64,000 nt of DNA from Chondrosia reniformis (GCA_947172415.1 OX359194.1:372001-436000), one strand, 5' to 3'; positions 1-12,478 are shown, counted from the stretch's first letter. Translations and numbers: made by a program. The notes: generated by a model from the sequence alone, not told the origin.

Positions 1-115
1 TCATCAAAATGAAAATCCTATTTAAGCATAAGTTGTTTTCGTTTATGCAATTTTGAGAATTTGCATTCCAACCTAGATTAGTACATATAGACATATTTAC
101 ATACATGCCATGTAC

Positions 116-3100
116 CTAAGACAACTGGATATACTGTAGACATATTGCTCTTATGATCCACTACACAGCTGTATGTAGTAGCATGAATTGGTTGGAATGA
201 TGAGATAAGTAGTGTCCTATAGTTTCCTCCTGTAGTAAAAATCTCTCCGTCAATTGATGTAACTTGGCTCCTAGGATCACCAGTGAACCAATCCTTAAAT
301 GCTTTAGTCCTTCGACATTCCAACTTTACAGGCTCACTGAGGGTAGGTGTTATAGTGATAGTACTAGTTGGATCATCAGTCCTTCCAACTGTTAAGGTAT
401 TAGTTGCTATTCCAGTGGGGGTAGATGTTGTAGTTGTTGTAGTAGTTGCAACATCCGTCTTTCCAACTGTAAAGGTATCTGCTGGGGATTCAGTGGGGGT
501 AGGTGTTGTGGTGATAGTAGTAGTTGTGTCATCAGTCTTTCCGACTGTTAAGGTGTCTGCTGGGGATTCAGTGGGGGTAGATGTTGTGGTGATAGTAGTA
601 GTTGCATCATCAGTCTTTCCAACTGTTGAGGTGTCTACTGGGGATTCAGTGGGGGTAGGTGTTGTGGTGATAGTAGTAGTTGCTAAAAGAAAATTGTAGT
701 AGAGAAATAGATTGTACTACATGTGATTTATTATATTAAATATTTGTGTCGTATACACATTAATGTATTTTGGGAAAAGGATCTCAGATTAAAAGCCTCC
801 ATCAAAATCAAATCCTACTTAAGGGTTAGGTGTATTAATTTATGCAATTTTAAGTACGTCATTCAAACCTAGATATATACATGCCATGTACCTAAGACAA
901 CTGGATATACTGTAGACATATTGGTCCTGTGATTCAGTATACAGCTGTATGTTGTAGCATGAATTGGCTGGAATGATGAGATAAGTAGTGTCCTTAAATT
1001 TCCTGGTTTAGTAGTAACCTCTCCTTCAGTTGGTGTAACTTGGCTCCTAGGATCACCAGTGAACCAATCTTTTAATGCATTAGTCCTATGACATTCCAAT
1101 TGTACAGGTTGACTGAGGGTAGGTATTATAGTGATAGTAGAAGTTGGATCAGTAGTCCTTCCTACTGTTAAAGTAGTAGTTGTGGTTGGATGAACTATAA
1201 AATTTGGCAAAAGAAAAAGACACTAAAAATATGTACAAATGATCTAAAATATTATTTCCTATATGTACATATGTACGTACATACTATGTCTGTTCTACAG
1301 TAAAAGTTCTATAGGGAACTAAACCTAATAAGAACTTTGGATGACGATACAATAGACTTCTCCTTATTTTTCTATTCCACTGGGCCTATCACTGTGGTTT
1401 ATAGTTAAGATGTTAGTTGCTATTCCATTTGTGAGTAAGTATTGTAATATTGTAGCTGTTGATGGATCAATAGGTGTTGCTGAAAATATTATAAAATATA
1501 CAATAAGATTAAATATTTGCCTTACATATTACTGTAAGTATATAAGTATGGAATATATGGGAGAATGATCTTAGAATAATAGTAATTTATGATTGAGCCA
1601 TTTGTGAAGAACCTCCTTCATAGTCAAAACCTATTTTAGGATTAGGTGTTATAATCTAATGCATGCAGTTGTGCACATTTAATATATACAGTGCAAGTTA
1701 CAATATACTAAGGTAATCTAATATAATATAATATAATGTAATTAAATAATTCATATGGCTCCAAGAAAGGACCTAGAAACAAAATGGGCACATCATCATA
1801 AAGTTTAGGGTATAAAACTCATTTTAAATTGAAGGGATTTTTTATTTAGGCCTCCGTTTGGTAGAAAACGGAGGACAAAGTCTGCATATAAAATGCAATA
1901 GGACTATAGAAAACCTATATGAAATTTATATTGAAACCAAGTGTTATATTAATAAAAATTTTCAATTGGTCAGATAACTGTGAAACCGACATATATCATG
2001 GTACAAGTGTATGACAAACGTCTGGCGAAGTTTTGCTTAATTAAATGAGCAAAATAACCAAGATATAACGAAGAATTCAAGGTTACGATTGCGCAATCTC
2101 GTGATGTATTATATATATATATATACCTGAAAAAAAAAGAATTGTCCACCTGACCTATTCTGACCATTTTTATTTAGTTATGAAGAAAACCTTGGCTCAT
2201 ATCTCTTATATATTAATATTAATATACGCGCCATGAACAGTATTTTGAACTGTTGCTTTCATCTTTTATCTAGTCCTTGCAATTTGAGAAAGTATTCAGT
2301 GAGACCATCATAAGAGTTGCAAATACAGTTATAAACAATGCTAATCCGATCTGAGGTACGTACGTATATGATAATCATTTTGGGCAATACATATAATAAT
2401 ATTATGGTATTTTAATTATTCATGTAAACCACTCAATAACTTTGCTAGAACATTTAATATTAGACTTTACATATATGTATGCATGTGAACTATTCTTAAA
2501 CATTTTCATTAATAGTGCATAATAGACAATAACTAATGGTTTATATAATATAGTCAGTTAAAGGTTAACAGTTTACAATGACACTAAAATATTATGGGAT
2601 GGCTAAGGTAATAAGCACTTAAGACTCATTTTCTATAAGTTATATTTCCCAGTCTAATTTTAGATTAGAAACGTTTGTGATAATCATGGCTAGCCGTTTT
2701 AGTACATACATACATATGATTTATGCTGATGAAGACCTCCGGGTCGAAACGTTCAATTTTGTTTTTAAATACAATTGTTGCTCAATAAATTAGGATACAT
2801 ACATACATATGTATATACAAAAATATACCTAAGACAACTGGATATACTGTAGACATATTGATCTTATGATCCACTACACAGCTGTATGTTGTAGCATGAA
2901 TTGGTTGGAATGATGAGATAAGTAGTGTCCTATAGTTTCCTCCTGTAGTAAAAATCTCTCCTTCAGTTGGTGTAACTGTGCTCCTAGGATCACCAGTGAA
3001 CCAATCCTTAAATGCTTTAGTCCTTCGACATTCCAACTTTACAGGCTCATTGAGGGTAGGTGTTATAGTGATAGTAGTAATTGGATCATCAGTCCTTCCA

Positions 3101-3478
3101 ACTGTTAAGGTATTGGTTTCTATTCCAGTTCCTTGTGAATTAGCTACAGAATTATAGATTTACTGAATAAGCTATAGCTGGAGAAATAAAATTATTAAAT
3201 GTAGAATGTAATATTTTGGAATTTACAGAAGTGAGCATTTAACAGACTCTGATGTTAGTATTATATAAATCATCAAAAATGCTCTCAGAATACTTGAAGC
3301 TGATATATATATATGATAATTATATTCTAGTCTGCTAGGATTGGCAGTGAAAACAATAGTAACTGACTACATATACCAACAGTCCAACTTGAGAAGTTTA
3401 AGTTTGCAATAAGCACTTACCAAAAGGAGCACAGAGAAAGGCAATACTAGTTGCCAGCAATATGAATGCTGTAGACAT
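116..3478 (-). CDS. Gene 1 (partial): signal peptide plus three Ig-like domains, continues beyond left edge
   Basis: Exons on the minus strand: 3421-3478 (signal peptide, starts MSTAFILLATS, ends phase 1 at a GTAAGTG donor), 2829-3143 (Ig), 892-1194 (Ig), 116-682 (Thr/Pro-rich repeats plus Ig). All Ig exons have lengths divisible by three and phase-1 junctions. Each Ig has the pattern LEC ... DWFTGDPR ... RTLLISSF.P.HATTYSC ... STVYPVVLG, which gives a Cys-Trp-Tyr.Cys immunoglobulin fold signature. The last exon is 189 codons and opens with four imperfect repeats of about 26 residues (TVGKTDDATTTITTTPTPTE-like), a mucin-type stalk. FN3 exons are expected at lower coordinates outside the window. 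The product is probably secreted or cell-surface; its partner is unknown. A degenerate copy of the N-terminal part of an Ig exon lies at about 1390-1482 in the second intron. Confidence 0.8.
1390..1482 (-). pseudogene. Relic of an Ig-exon N-terminal segment in a gene 1 intron
   Basis: Read on the minus strand after a TTTTCAG acceptor-like site, the stretch encodes ATPIDPSTATIL followed by TNGIATNILTI. This resembles the start of the Ig exons (GIATNTLTVGRTDDP). It then loses similarity and has no Ig core. I take it as a decayed exon copy, not a used exon. Confidence 0.45.
1689..1857. mobile_element. MITE copy, left end plus interior (right end missing)
   Basis: It starts CAGTGCAAGTTACAATATAC and continues with the same interior as the full copy at 63021-63304 (shared stretch around AATTCATATGGCTCCAAG and TTTAGGGTATAAAACTC). 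No matching right terminal repeat is present, so this is a truncated member. Confidence 0.6.
2722..2795 (+). mobile_element. Penelope-type 3' end fragment with a hammerhead-like core motif
   Basis: The plus strand reads CTGATGAAGACCTCCGGGTC then GAAACGTTC. The same signature (GAAGACCCCCAGGGTCGAAA) is inside the terminal repeats of the Penelope-like element at 15018-16070. CTGATGA ... GAAA separated by a short GACC/GGTC stem is the core arrangement of hammerhead ribozymes, which are known in Penelope-like elements. The fold is not canonical here, because the base next to CTGATGA is unpaired and stem III is weak. It is probably a degraded end. Confidence 0.4.
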
Positions 3479-3984
3479 GCTTCTCTGGAGTTCCAAAATA
3501 GGAACTGATGAACTCAACCTATTGAAGGACGTCCGTTTATTATATAGTCGAGTTCGCTTTATTATGATGCAATACCGGAAGTAGATTCTTCTTCCTGCTC
3601 CATACCACACACAACACCAATACAAGGCAGAAAGAGATCATTCAAGGCTACAAAACACAATTGCATCAATGCCATCATATTCTGTCAGTTAGTATAAACC
3701 AACTATGGACCAGCGGTTGTTGGTGAAACCTTTAAACGTTATACAGACGCTAAAAAGTATTGTATTCTGGTACGCGTATAAATCGCATCTTTCCGCAAAC
3801 TATATCGTCTTCTGATTTACTTCTCCCGGGTGCTTCGTATTTTTATATAGCATTAGAAGTCGTGGACTATAATCAAAACAGGCTAAATGTATCTCTCCAA
3901 CTGTAATGTGCTTCTACCTCACTTATATCCCATGCATCTAAGCTTAAGTGATATATATATGAAATTGTCTTGAGAGAAGTAATG

Positions 3985-4310
3985 TAATGTAATGTAATCT
4001 TATTTAGACTGTGAAGGCCACTAGTCTACCAGGCTACTATTAAGGCACCCATTGAATAAATTACAAAGTAATAGGAATCATACAGTTAATCAGTCAGTAA
4101 TTAGTCAGTTAATCAGTTTGGGCAGGTGTTGATGGTATAGGGGGTGTCACTTTTCTTTTTCTCTTCTCTGCCCTGGAGGTGAGTCCTGGCCATCCCATTG
4201 TGCCATTCTTTATAATCTTGCTTTCCTGTATAATCTGGCTCTTAACTTCCAGGACACCAGCACCCCCTGTATTGTAATTGTATGTATATGTGTCCAAATT
4301 GAAAGCTAGC
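3985..4310 (-). mobile_element. Possible 3' tail of a non-LTR retroelement
   Basis: On the minus strand a GC-richer segment ends in a short tandem array of ATTACATTAC-type units (plus strand ATGTAATGTAATGTAAT at about 3980). Small 3' tandem repeats are typical of CR1/L2-like LINE tails. No reverse transcriptase is present, so the call rests only on composition and the tail. Confidence 0.25.
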
Positions 4311-5276
4311 TTTCACTATCTAATCTAAAACACCTAATTCTGCCTGAAGTTGCAAGAGGAGTGTTCTTAGGAACCACTCTGGTACAGATATAATGTTTCA
4401 AACCAGCACTGCATGACTGGAAGAAGCCAAAAGAAGGAGATAAGGGAGACACTCAGACCATCAATCAGTCCTGTGAAACCAACCAATTATATGTGTATCT
4501 TCAGCATGTCTACCTACTAGGTTTCCAAATAATTTTGTTTGCTAATCATGAGAACCTATGCCTTTCCAAAGAGCTATATAAGTATACATATTAGGATAAC
4601 ATACAAATTACCCCATTAACCCTAACAGACTACTGTGCAATTTACTATTGGAGGATTATGTATTTTGATGGTCAGCTGATTAACTGGTTTGTCTGGTAGT
4701 ATAGAGAGTGACGTACATACACTATAATTATTTGTATGATGCATGGTTTTTATATAACTTGTAGCTGATTCAATCAATTTATACATAATGCTGTATTATG
4801 TGAGCATGTCCAATGAAGATACGGATATTATTAAAATCATTAATAGTAGGGTGGTAGAATCTATATCCCTCTCATTGACAAATACTTTGCAGTAAACATT
4901 ATGTAAATAATGAATCTTGCTTGTTACTTGTGAATAAAGAGTTGATCTGATATACTATTTCATGATTTCATGAAGGAGTGCTGTCTAGTGGAGCGCAATC
5001 AATTTACTTTGATGCTTAGAATTCAATTGAAACACTATGGAAACCTATTGACCTCAAAGAGCAAAAGGAACTATACAAATGAATATGTTCCATCTATTGA
5101 ATTGTTGGAATCACTTTCAGCTTAACCACAATAAATGGACACCTAAGTCACTATGCCACAGCCCACTCACACAGACCATTACCTTTAGATAAAATGGTGA
5201 ACTGCACTGTGCAGCTATATATCTTCTTTGAGGGCAAGCACGTGCAACACAGGCCAATATTCAAAGTTAATTTTAG

Positions 5277-6520
5277 CGACTGCAATCAGACCATCCCCCG
5301 AAGCCATAAACTTTTGAAAATGGTTTCTTGCTGATCTAATTATGCATCAAAACAGTTTATAAATTTTATTGTTAGTTTTTGTAGTATGTGAGAAGGCACT
5401 ATTTATATTGTAAGCATGTATGCCTTTAATAATATATGTCCTCTTATGTATATATATAGCAGTATTCTGACGACAATTGTTGGACACTAATGATATATCA
5501 ATAATTAGTGAAGCCAACTGCTTATTCACCTATGGCAGAACAAAACAAAATATATATGGTCTCTTCACTATAAACATGTACTCTAACCTTTATATATACA
5601 ATGTATGAATACTACAAAGTAATCTAAATAAAAAACTATTAATGCGTATATAATTGTAAATGGACTATATATAATGGGATATATAAACCATGTACGTTAT
5701 GGGGACATATGCACCATTCTTCCACATGCTGTGCCTATTCTGTAAAAAAGCCTATAGGGGAACTAACTAATTAACATGTATGTATAAGTATTTAACCCAA
5801 AATGTGTTCATAAACGGTTATTATACACACACACACATATATATATAAGAGATAGATATATTATGTTTCATTCGTAACGAATAAATGGGAGGTATATATA
5901 AGTGTGTTCTGCATGACTTGAAGCCATAAATCTCATATGTATGATGACTGTAAAGTGCAAATATACGAAATTATATTCAATTAGTATTCCCTAATAAAAT
6001 AACGTGTTGTGGCCTATATACTTACGCATGTCCTGATGGTGTATTATACGTAGCTACCTATATATACAATTGGCAAGATTTATTAACAAAACATGAAGAG
6101 TGATTCCTTACCCAGCTAATCTTCTGTATTCCCAAAGGAGTATCAGTGAAAAAATGGAATAATTTAACTCTCTTTATCAGTCACTGCATGCACTTTCAAA
6201 AGACCTACAGAATCCAGTGAAGTGTATGTACATGTGTGCGGTGTAATTGTAATTATATATGCATGTATATATATACATCATTCATGAATATATCTATATA
6301 TTATATTAAGGATATGAGAGGATTGTATGTATGTATATACTACACTGCTTCATACATAAACTTGTCAGATGACCAGTCCTACATATTCTTGTGAAGTACC
6401 TCTAGAGTGTAAAGGGGTTATCTCAATAGATGAAAAGGATCATTTCATGAGGCTGTAAAATATAATCTTTTCAGAAGGAGCTAGGACCAATATAGTCTGA
6501 CGCACTATGTATACATTCTC
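5277..6520. repeat. Segmental duplication partner of 35228-35790
   Basis: Several stretches match the region at 35.2-35.8 kb in the same order and orientation. Examples are the GAAGCCATAAAC ... CTTGCTGATCTAATTATGCA part (5290-5345 and 35240-35285) and the longer part from CATAAACTTGTCAGATGACC through AAAGGGGTTATCTCAATAGA to CAGAAGGAGCTAGGACCAAT (6355-6495 and 35634-35770). The blocks between them have diverged. Confidence 0.7.
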
Positions 6521-7586
6521 TGATCTGTAGGTAGGTCTATATGTAGATAATATTTGTATAACAGGATTTAATATACAAGTAAGTAGATGCTTAAAATGTA
6601 AACATAATTCATCCATTACTCCTGAACTTTACAATTCAGTTACAATGTTGTAAAATGTTGTTGTATTGTTTTGTAATTAGATTACAGGTGGAGCCATTTT
6701 ACCTAATTATAATTGTCACTTCCCAATTTGTAAATAATGTATATAAGAGGTGTTATATAAGTTTTGTATAAACATGTATATATATGTATAGATCACATAG
6801 ACTGAATGTACGTATATGTACATATCTCTCCATAATAATACAGTAAGGCTTGTATTCTATCTACATAATTATGTAGTGAAGCGTATACTAATATAGCACA
6901 TGTACAGTTTATATTTTTGATGGGTATATATACGTATAGAAGGTAATCTGTCACTGGAGATATTGTACATGTATGTACGTATATACCAGTGGAAAAAGGA
7001 GGAAAATTTGGTGAAACTATATATTCTGTATATATGTGTATGCTAACTATTGTATACATAAGTCTGGGAAACCAAGTATGTTTCTCAACCTTTAAGATGC
7101 TATCTAACCATATCTTTAGGAAGCCTTACCACAAACAAGTCAACAATAACTCCATTACATTGTCAACACATACACTTACATAATTATACACTAGCATAGA
7201 TCATAATATATATAATATGTTTTATAGCCGTTATTATGTATAATTATATTAAGTATGACCTAAGTGCATGTTTGATGTGAATATATGGTTTCTACTTTGT
7301 ACATATGTATAAACAGACTAACATTTCACATGATACGTATGTTTACACACCTGCTATCGCATGAGAATAACAAGATATTGGTTATTTCAATCGCCACTGT
7401 GATTATGTGAACAATGATTGCACATGCAAATAGATTTGTTTATATAATAGTCAGCTTTGATAACTTAAAGAGAATAATTCGTGATACTTATCCAACACTA
7501 GATTATCAAGTGCAGATACTCAGATGTTGTGTTTAGTCAGAATAATCTGTGAATAATAGAATAAGAATTTCTTATAACTGCATAAT

Positions 7587-7751
7587 ATGGTACATCTTTT
7601 GATTCTTTGAGTGTCTGAAAATGCAGTTTGTCTTTATAAATCTTCCGGTCAGATGTTTCGGACGTTTCATGCAGGGTCAAAATGTCTGACCAGAAGATTT
7701 ACCAAGACAAACTGCGTTTTTAGACGCTCAAAGAGTCAAAAGATGTACCAT
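7587..7751. mobile_element. Foldback element with 67-bp inverted arms
   Basis: Arm 7587-7653 is the reverse complement of arm 7685-7751 with a handful of mostly C/T or G/A differences. The outer end reads ATGGTACATCTTTTGA. The layout matches the terminal repeats of the Penelope-like element at 15018-16070: a TAGACGCTC-like motif, then AAAGTCAAAAGATG, with GGTCAAAATGTC in the centre. It may be an internally deleted relative. Confidence 0.7.
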
Positions 7752-7944
7752 CTTAAAGTTATATGTGCATGTTGTGTTAATGGTCATAGATTGCATCATA
7801 TCTGGGAAAATGCTTTTGAGAGCTCATATACTGACCTAACTACGTATATATTTCATATAAATGAGCTTCAAATTAAATTATATAAGAACCTAATACTCAT
7901 ATATATTCTAACATGCTATGCCCAAAATTCTGTAATAAATTAAA

Positions 7945-8035
7945 AGGTATATAGGAGCTAAACCTGGTGAGAGGTTTGGATGAGGATACAGGAGTCTACT
8001 AGTATATATTATTTTTTCTTTTGCTCCACTGTGCC
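7945..8035. repeat. Dispersed repeat of about 90 bp
   Basis: The motif AACTAAACCT ... TTTGGATGA.GATACA ... TCCACTG is shared by 1310-1395, 7945-8035 and 23010-23095. It carries no open frame and looks like a fragment of a non-autonomous repeat. Confidence 0.5.
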
Positions 8036-9119
8036 AAAGATATATATACGTATATATATAATACAAACATTATGCTATAATGTAATATTCCCAGACTCTT
8101 TGATAGCTCACTTAAAGATGTGAATAGAATATGATATCAAAGTTACTGTATGACAACTATAACTATATGTACAGTTATATAATGGAGCATTCATTTGCAC
8201 AAACACCTATACGTATATACTTATACACAACTACTAATATTATTGGATAATCTACACAGTTTAGAGTATATTTAGGTTTAATCTCAGTCTATATTGTGCA
8301 ATCTTAATTCTATTATGAATTTCAAATTTGCATGCATATAGTATATGTATGTAAAAACACATTCCAGATTATATTTCAATAATTTGAATACAGTTATGCA
8401 TAAAACTTCTAATATATACATTTTGTTATGTATAGTATAATATGAATGGTTAATAGTGTAAATGTGAGTTATATCCCAACTGTTAAAATTAGAAGATAAA
8501 TGTAAATATCTCTGATGCATTGTATCCAATAGCTTTGATTTCTAGTTCATATTCTTTTCCCAGTTCCAGTATATATATCTTGAACAAAAGCATAAGTATT
8601 AGGCCTTTGTATGGTAATCACACCTACATCATCTGTCGTGTTGTCTGAATTAATTATCCTTACTGTAAGCTCATATCCTATAATGCAATTTTGACTTTCT
8701 GTGCTTATTTTCCACATAACAAGCACTCCATCAGAATTTTTGTGTTCAATTCTAATTTCTTCAAATTCAACTCCTGTATAAAATATGCATAAATACATAT
8801 ATAGTAAAAAGTAGTGATTAAAATTAATCAATAACAAACTGCTATAGGTACGTAAGTATTATATGTAATTGGAGTACACTAACCTTAAGTAGGAATGGTG
8901 CACCCAAACACAGAAGTGTATGGTTAAGTTACTTAAATTTCAGTATATATGCAACTTCTGTATGATTAGCCTTATCATATAATCAGTGTCTTGTTTCGAT
9001 ACTTTTTGCAGATGTATTAGTGAACACTGCCATTTCTACTTCTAACATCATTTTTGTAAATGTTTTTTATTTACTTGTATTCCCCATTTTTTCCTCTTAA
9101 TATTACTTGTTTTAAATTG

Positions 9120-9680
9120 ATTTGAAAGTTTTCTTGGCGAAGATCTCAAAATAACGTCTTAGACAAGAGAAATATGCCGAAAACCATGATCTCTTAATTA
9201 AAAAATGGCGTCCGAGAAGACCACAATTTTCGCTCTTCACAATTAACATGCTTATTGTAGAGCGCATTCAGATTTAGGGCTGTCTATTCCCTAGTTCCGA
9301 AATATTTATGACGATTTATAACTAGTACGTGCCCGCACAAGTTCGCATATTAGCGCTAGTCTATTCAATAAAAGAAGAAGAAGAAGAAGAAGAAGAAGAA
9401 GAAGAAGAAGAAGAAGAAGAAGAAGAAGAAGAAATGAATTTTGGAAGAGGGTCTATTCCTAGTTAGCCGCTTTTTGAACGCTATAGAGCGTGTAGAGCGT
9501 CGAAACATGTTTTGGCATTTAGGAAAGCGTGCATTAATCGCTGCAAATAACCGAATATAACCGAAAATCGTTTCGTTGGCGATTTATTAGGTGTTGATTG
9601 CTAATACATTGGATAGGGCGGCCATTTTTTTTCCGGCCATTCCTACTTAGAGAGTACTACCGTACTCTCTGATACGTATA
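9120..9680. repeat. Element with (GAA)n tract and terminal palindrome, in the last intron of gene 2
   Basis: The segment contains a pure GAA microsatellite at about 9371-9433 and, some 216 bp on, the palindrome AGAGAGTACTACCGTACTCT at 9649-9672. A similar pair (GATGAA microsatellite, then GGAGAGTACTCCTGTACTCT) occurs at 29673-29954. The middle parts are only loosely alike. The composition is less AT-rich than the surrounding intron. No coding frame is seen. Confidence 0.4.
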
Positions 9681-11040
9681 TATACAACGTATATATACCT
9701 CCAAGCATATGCATATATATGAGTTATAATGTTTTGATATACATATTATTATGGTAATGTCTCGTGTGTATTCATATTGAAGATAATTTCACTTACTACA
9801 GCCTATACCAACAACATTAGAATTACAAGATTCATCTCCATTTGAATTTGAAGAAGTACAGTTAACTGTGTAAGCACCATCAGAACTTAAATCATCTACT
9901 GTATACTCTAACTCTGTGCCAGTTACAGTTATTGGAGGCATATCAATCTCAGTTATAATACACTTGTAAATAAGAGAAGATGATCCAGTAGGTGCTGTGA
10001 GATTGATATTGAGTTGAGTTGAGGAAGAGAATGATAGTGAAACTGAAGGAGCTATATTGAAACAGTAGAAAATAATATAAATACTGATGATGAGTTGTGT
10101 TGAGGAATAATTTGTAGATATACGTATATATATCAAAGAAGCTAAAGAAATGTATGTGGAATTATATATATGCAGTCTTAAATTCATTATATATATGTAT
10201 ACAATATATACTTATAGTATACATAATCACTTATAATATATATTATATTTTGTAAACAGATCTAGAGTGGGTGCATACAATGATATAATAAAATGTGTGG
10301 CTAAACCTTCAGGTCTTGTCCTTCCTGTTCTTGTCACATATTCTCCATCTCTATATCCCAGTTCATTGAAAGCTACTACTGTCACTGTGTACTCTGTGTT
10401 GGCTGTTAGGTTATTCATGAGAGACACATTGTAATGGTTATTATAATATGCCATAATTGGGAATGATAAATTCCCTGTTATATTCCCATTATTTAGAAAC
10501 ACATTATAGTAGACCGGTAGACCTCCAGTTTTGGCTGGTGCTGTCCAAGTAATCACTAGCTTATCACATGACCCAGGGGGAGGAGATATCAATAGGTTAG
10601 TTGGAGGACCTGGAACTGGTATGATATATGCAGATGCAAGTGTAAGCAGAAGAAAGCTTGTTTACATTTCAAAAATATATAAATAAATATATTGAACATT
10701 TAAAAATGTACATTTCTATAGCACAGTCCAATGGTAATTTAAATTTGACGTTTACACGAAAATGGAGGCTAATTAAATATATGCTTATCTTAAGACTCGT
10801 AAAAAGATGATTAATTTTTGGTTCATGTGATCCTCCAAGGAAACATATGAATTAATTATTTATATTATATATATATCACGTTGCCGGGGCAACTGGGTGA
10901 TAACTGGGGTGTTATAAACCTTATATTTCACACTTGAACTAGTGATAAATGTTATATCACCAGTAGGCCTACTCATGTTTACTTATCATCACCTTACAAT
11001 ACCTTTACAATTGATTCAAGTCATACCTGATATTTATTAA

Positions 11041-11140
11041 TTATACCACACTCAAGTGTGAAGCTAAGTGATATCCGCCCTTGACCTTCGGTTTCGGGCA
11101 GATATCACTTATATTTGCATCACACTTCAGTGTGGTATAA
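11041..11140. mobile_element. 100-bp hairpin MITE
   Basis: The terminal inverted repeats begin TTATACCACACTCAAGTGTG and end in the near-complement CACACTTCAGTGTGGTATAA, with inner AAGTGATATC/GATATCACTT arms and a GC-rich loop. It sits in the intron downstream of the third a exon of gene 2. Confidence 0.7.
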
Positions 11141-12369
11141 CTACTACATGTATATACGATATATATTGTAACTTGCACTTGATATACACAGTAACGATAT
11201 ACACGTATACAGTAATAAAAGAAACAAGCAATACCTGAAAATGTAGTCTGCGACACTCTTGTACTGTAAGATCCTTGTCCATCTGATGAAACAGCTGCTA
11301 CCCAAATGTAGTATCTTGTACCTTTTTCCAATCCACTCAGTTTAGTTGATATACCAGTGATTCCTTCCACTATTGATGCTCCAGATGGTGGTTCTATTTC
11401 AGTACCACTACTTGTTGAATACCACACAGTGTAGTTTATTCCAGATTCATCAGATACTGCAGTCCATGAAAGTCCCATAGATGGAAATCCATCTGATACA
11501 CCTTTTCTGGTAGTAACATCTTGAACTTGAGGCTGAACTATAATATGGAAAAATAAAAGAGCCATTTCAAGAATATTAGGTTCTTTAGCTTCCAGCTTCC
11601 AATTTTCATGTTATATACAACTGAATCTAAATGGCTCTTTTAAGCGACTTGCAATTGTGGGTTGATCCTTTGATCCAAGTATTATTTAATATATAATGAT
11701 AGAGGTAATATATCTTAAAGTAGAAGCATCATAGTCATGCACAATTTTCTCAATGGTATTATATCGTATATACGTATGAGAGTTTTGAAATATATATTCT
11801 ATATAGGCGCTTAACCATGTCCACTAAAATTTAATATTAATTACTAATGAAAGATGCTTAAGCAAGCCAGTATATATAATTTTGATTGAAGATTTCCAGA
11901 AAGTCTAACTGCATGTTGTAGAAGGTATATAATTTCTTAGTCATTGTTATTGAAGGCATATCAATCTCATGATCATATATATAAGATTAGATGATTTTCA
12001 CTTCACACTATTGCAACTATAAACAGCTGTACATAAATTGGATCAACAAATTGAAGGTGACTTACGTCTGATCATGTCCATGCTAGGACCACAAGAATCT
12101 TCTCCATTTGAAGACATACATTCAACAGTGTAAGTTACATTAGGTTTCAAATCATCCACTGTATACTCTAACTCTGTGCCAGTTACAGTTTTTGAAGGCA
12201 TATTAATCTCAGTTATATTACACTTGTAAGTAAGAGAAGATGAATCATTACGTACAGTTAGCATGATACCAGCTGGTTCAATGAGTGTGATACTGAATTG
12301 AGTTGAGGAAATGGCTGACAGTAATATCAAAGGAGCTATAGAAAAAATATAAATAACAGTATTATGCTG

Positions 12370-12478
12370 AATATTGGAGGCATACCAATCTCAGTTATAG
12401 TACACTTATATATAAGTAAGAGAAGATGTTCTAGCTAGTGAAGTGAGTGTGAAACTGAGTTGAGGAAATTGAAGGAGA
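12370..12478 (-). pseudogene. Relic FN3 class-c exon in a gene 2 intron
   Basis: The minus strand preserves pieces of class c (TCAACTCAGTTTCACACTCA, then a TATAGTACACTT complement followed by a GGCAT...CTCAG motif) directly upstream of the intact c exon at 12066-12335. Frames are broken and the last third is missing. A shorter fragment of the same class lies at about 11940-11968. Confidence 0.5.

Larger units (their letters stand above)
3479..8488. other. Repeat-rich spacer between gene 1 and gene 2, no convincing gene
   Basis: About 5 kb lies between the gene 1 signal-peptide exon and the end of gene 2. I find no exon of the Ig/FN3 family and no other protein I can support; the short open frames are AT-rich chance frames. 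The stretch holds 5' flank shared with the flanks near 17.3 kb and 34.8 kb, a possible LINE-type 3' tail near 3985-4310, a duplicated block at 5277-6520, a dispersed repeat near 7945-8035 and a foldback element at 7587-7751. Confidence 0.6.

Noticed and set aside
283..699. Plus-strand open frame rich in Val (VVVIVVVA repeats)
   Set aside because: It is the antisense of the Thr/Pro-rich repeat in the gene 1 Ig exon; the minus frame has splice sites and Ig homology, the plus frame has neither.
4109..4297. 62-codon frame, Lys/Arg-rich
   Set aside because: It lies in a possible retroelement tail; too short and without recognisable motif or splice context.
9649..9672. Helitron 3' end (hairpin near element terminus)
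   Set aside because: No CTRR follows the hairpin at either 9672 or 29954, and no TC 5' end could be placed.
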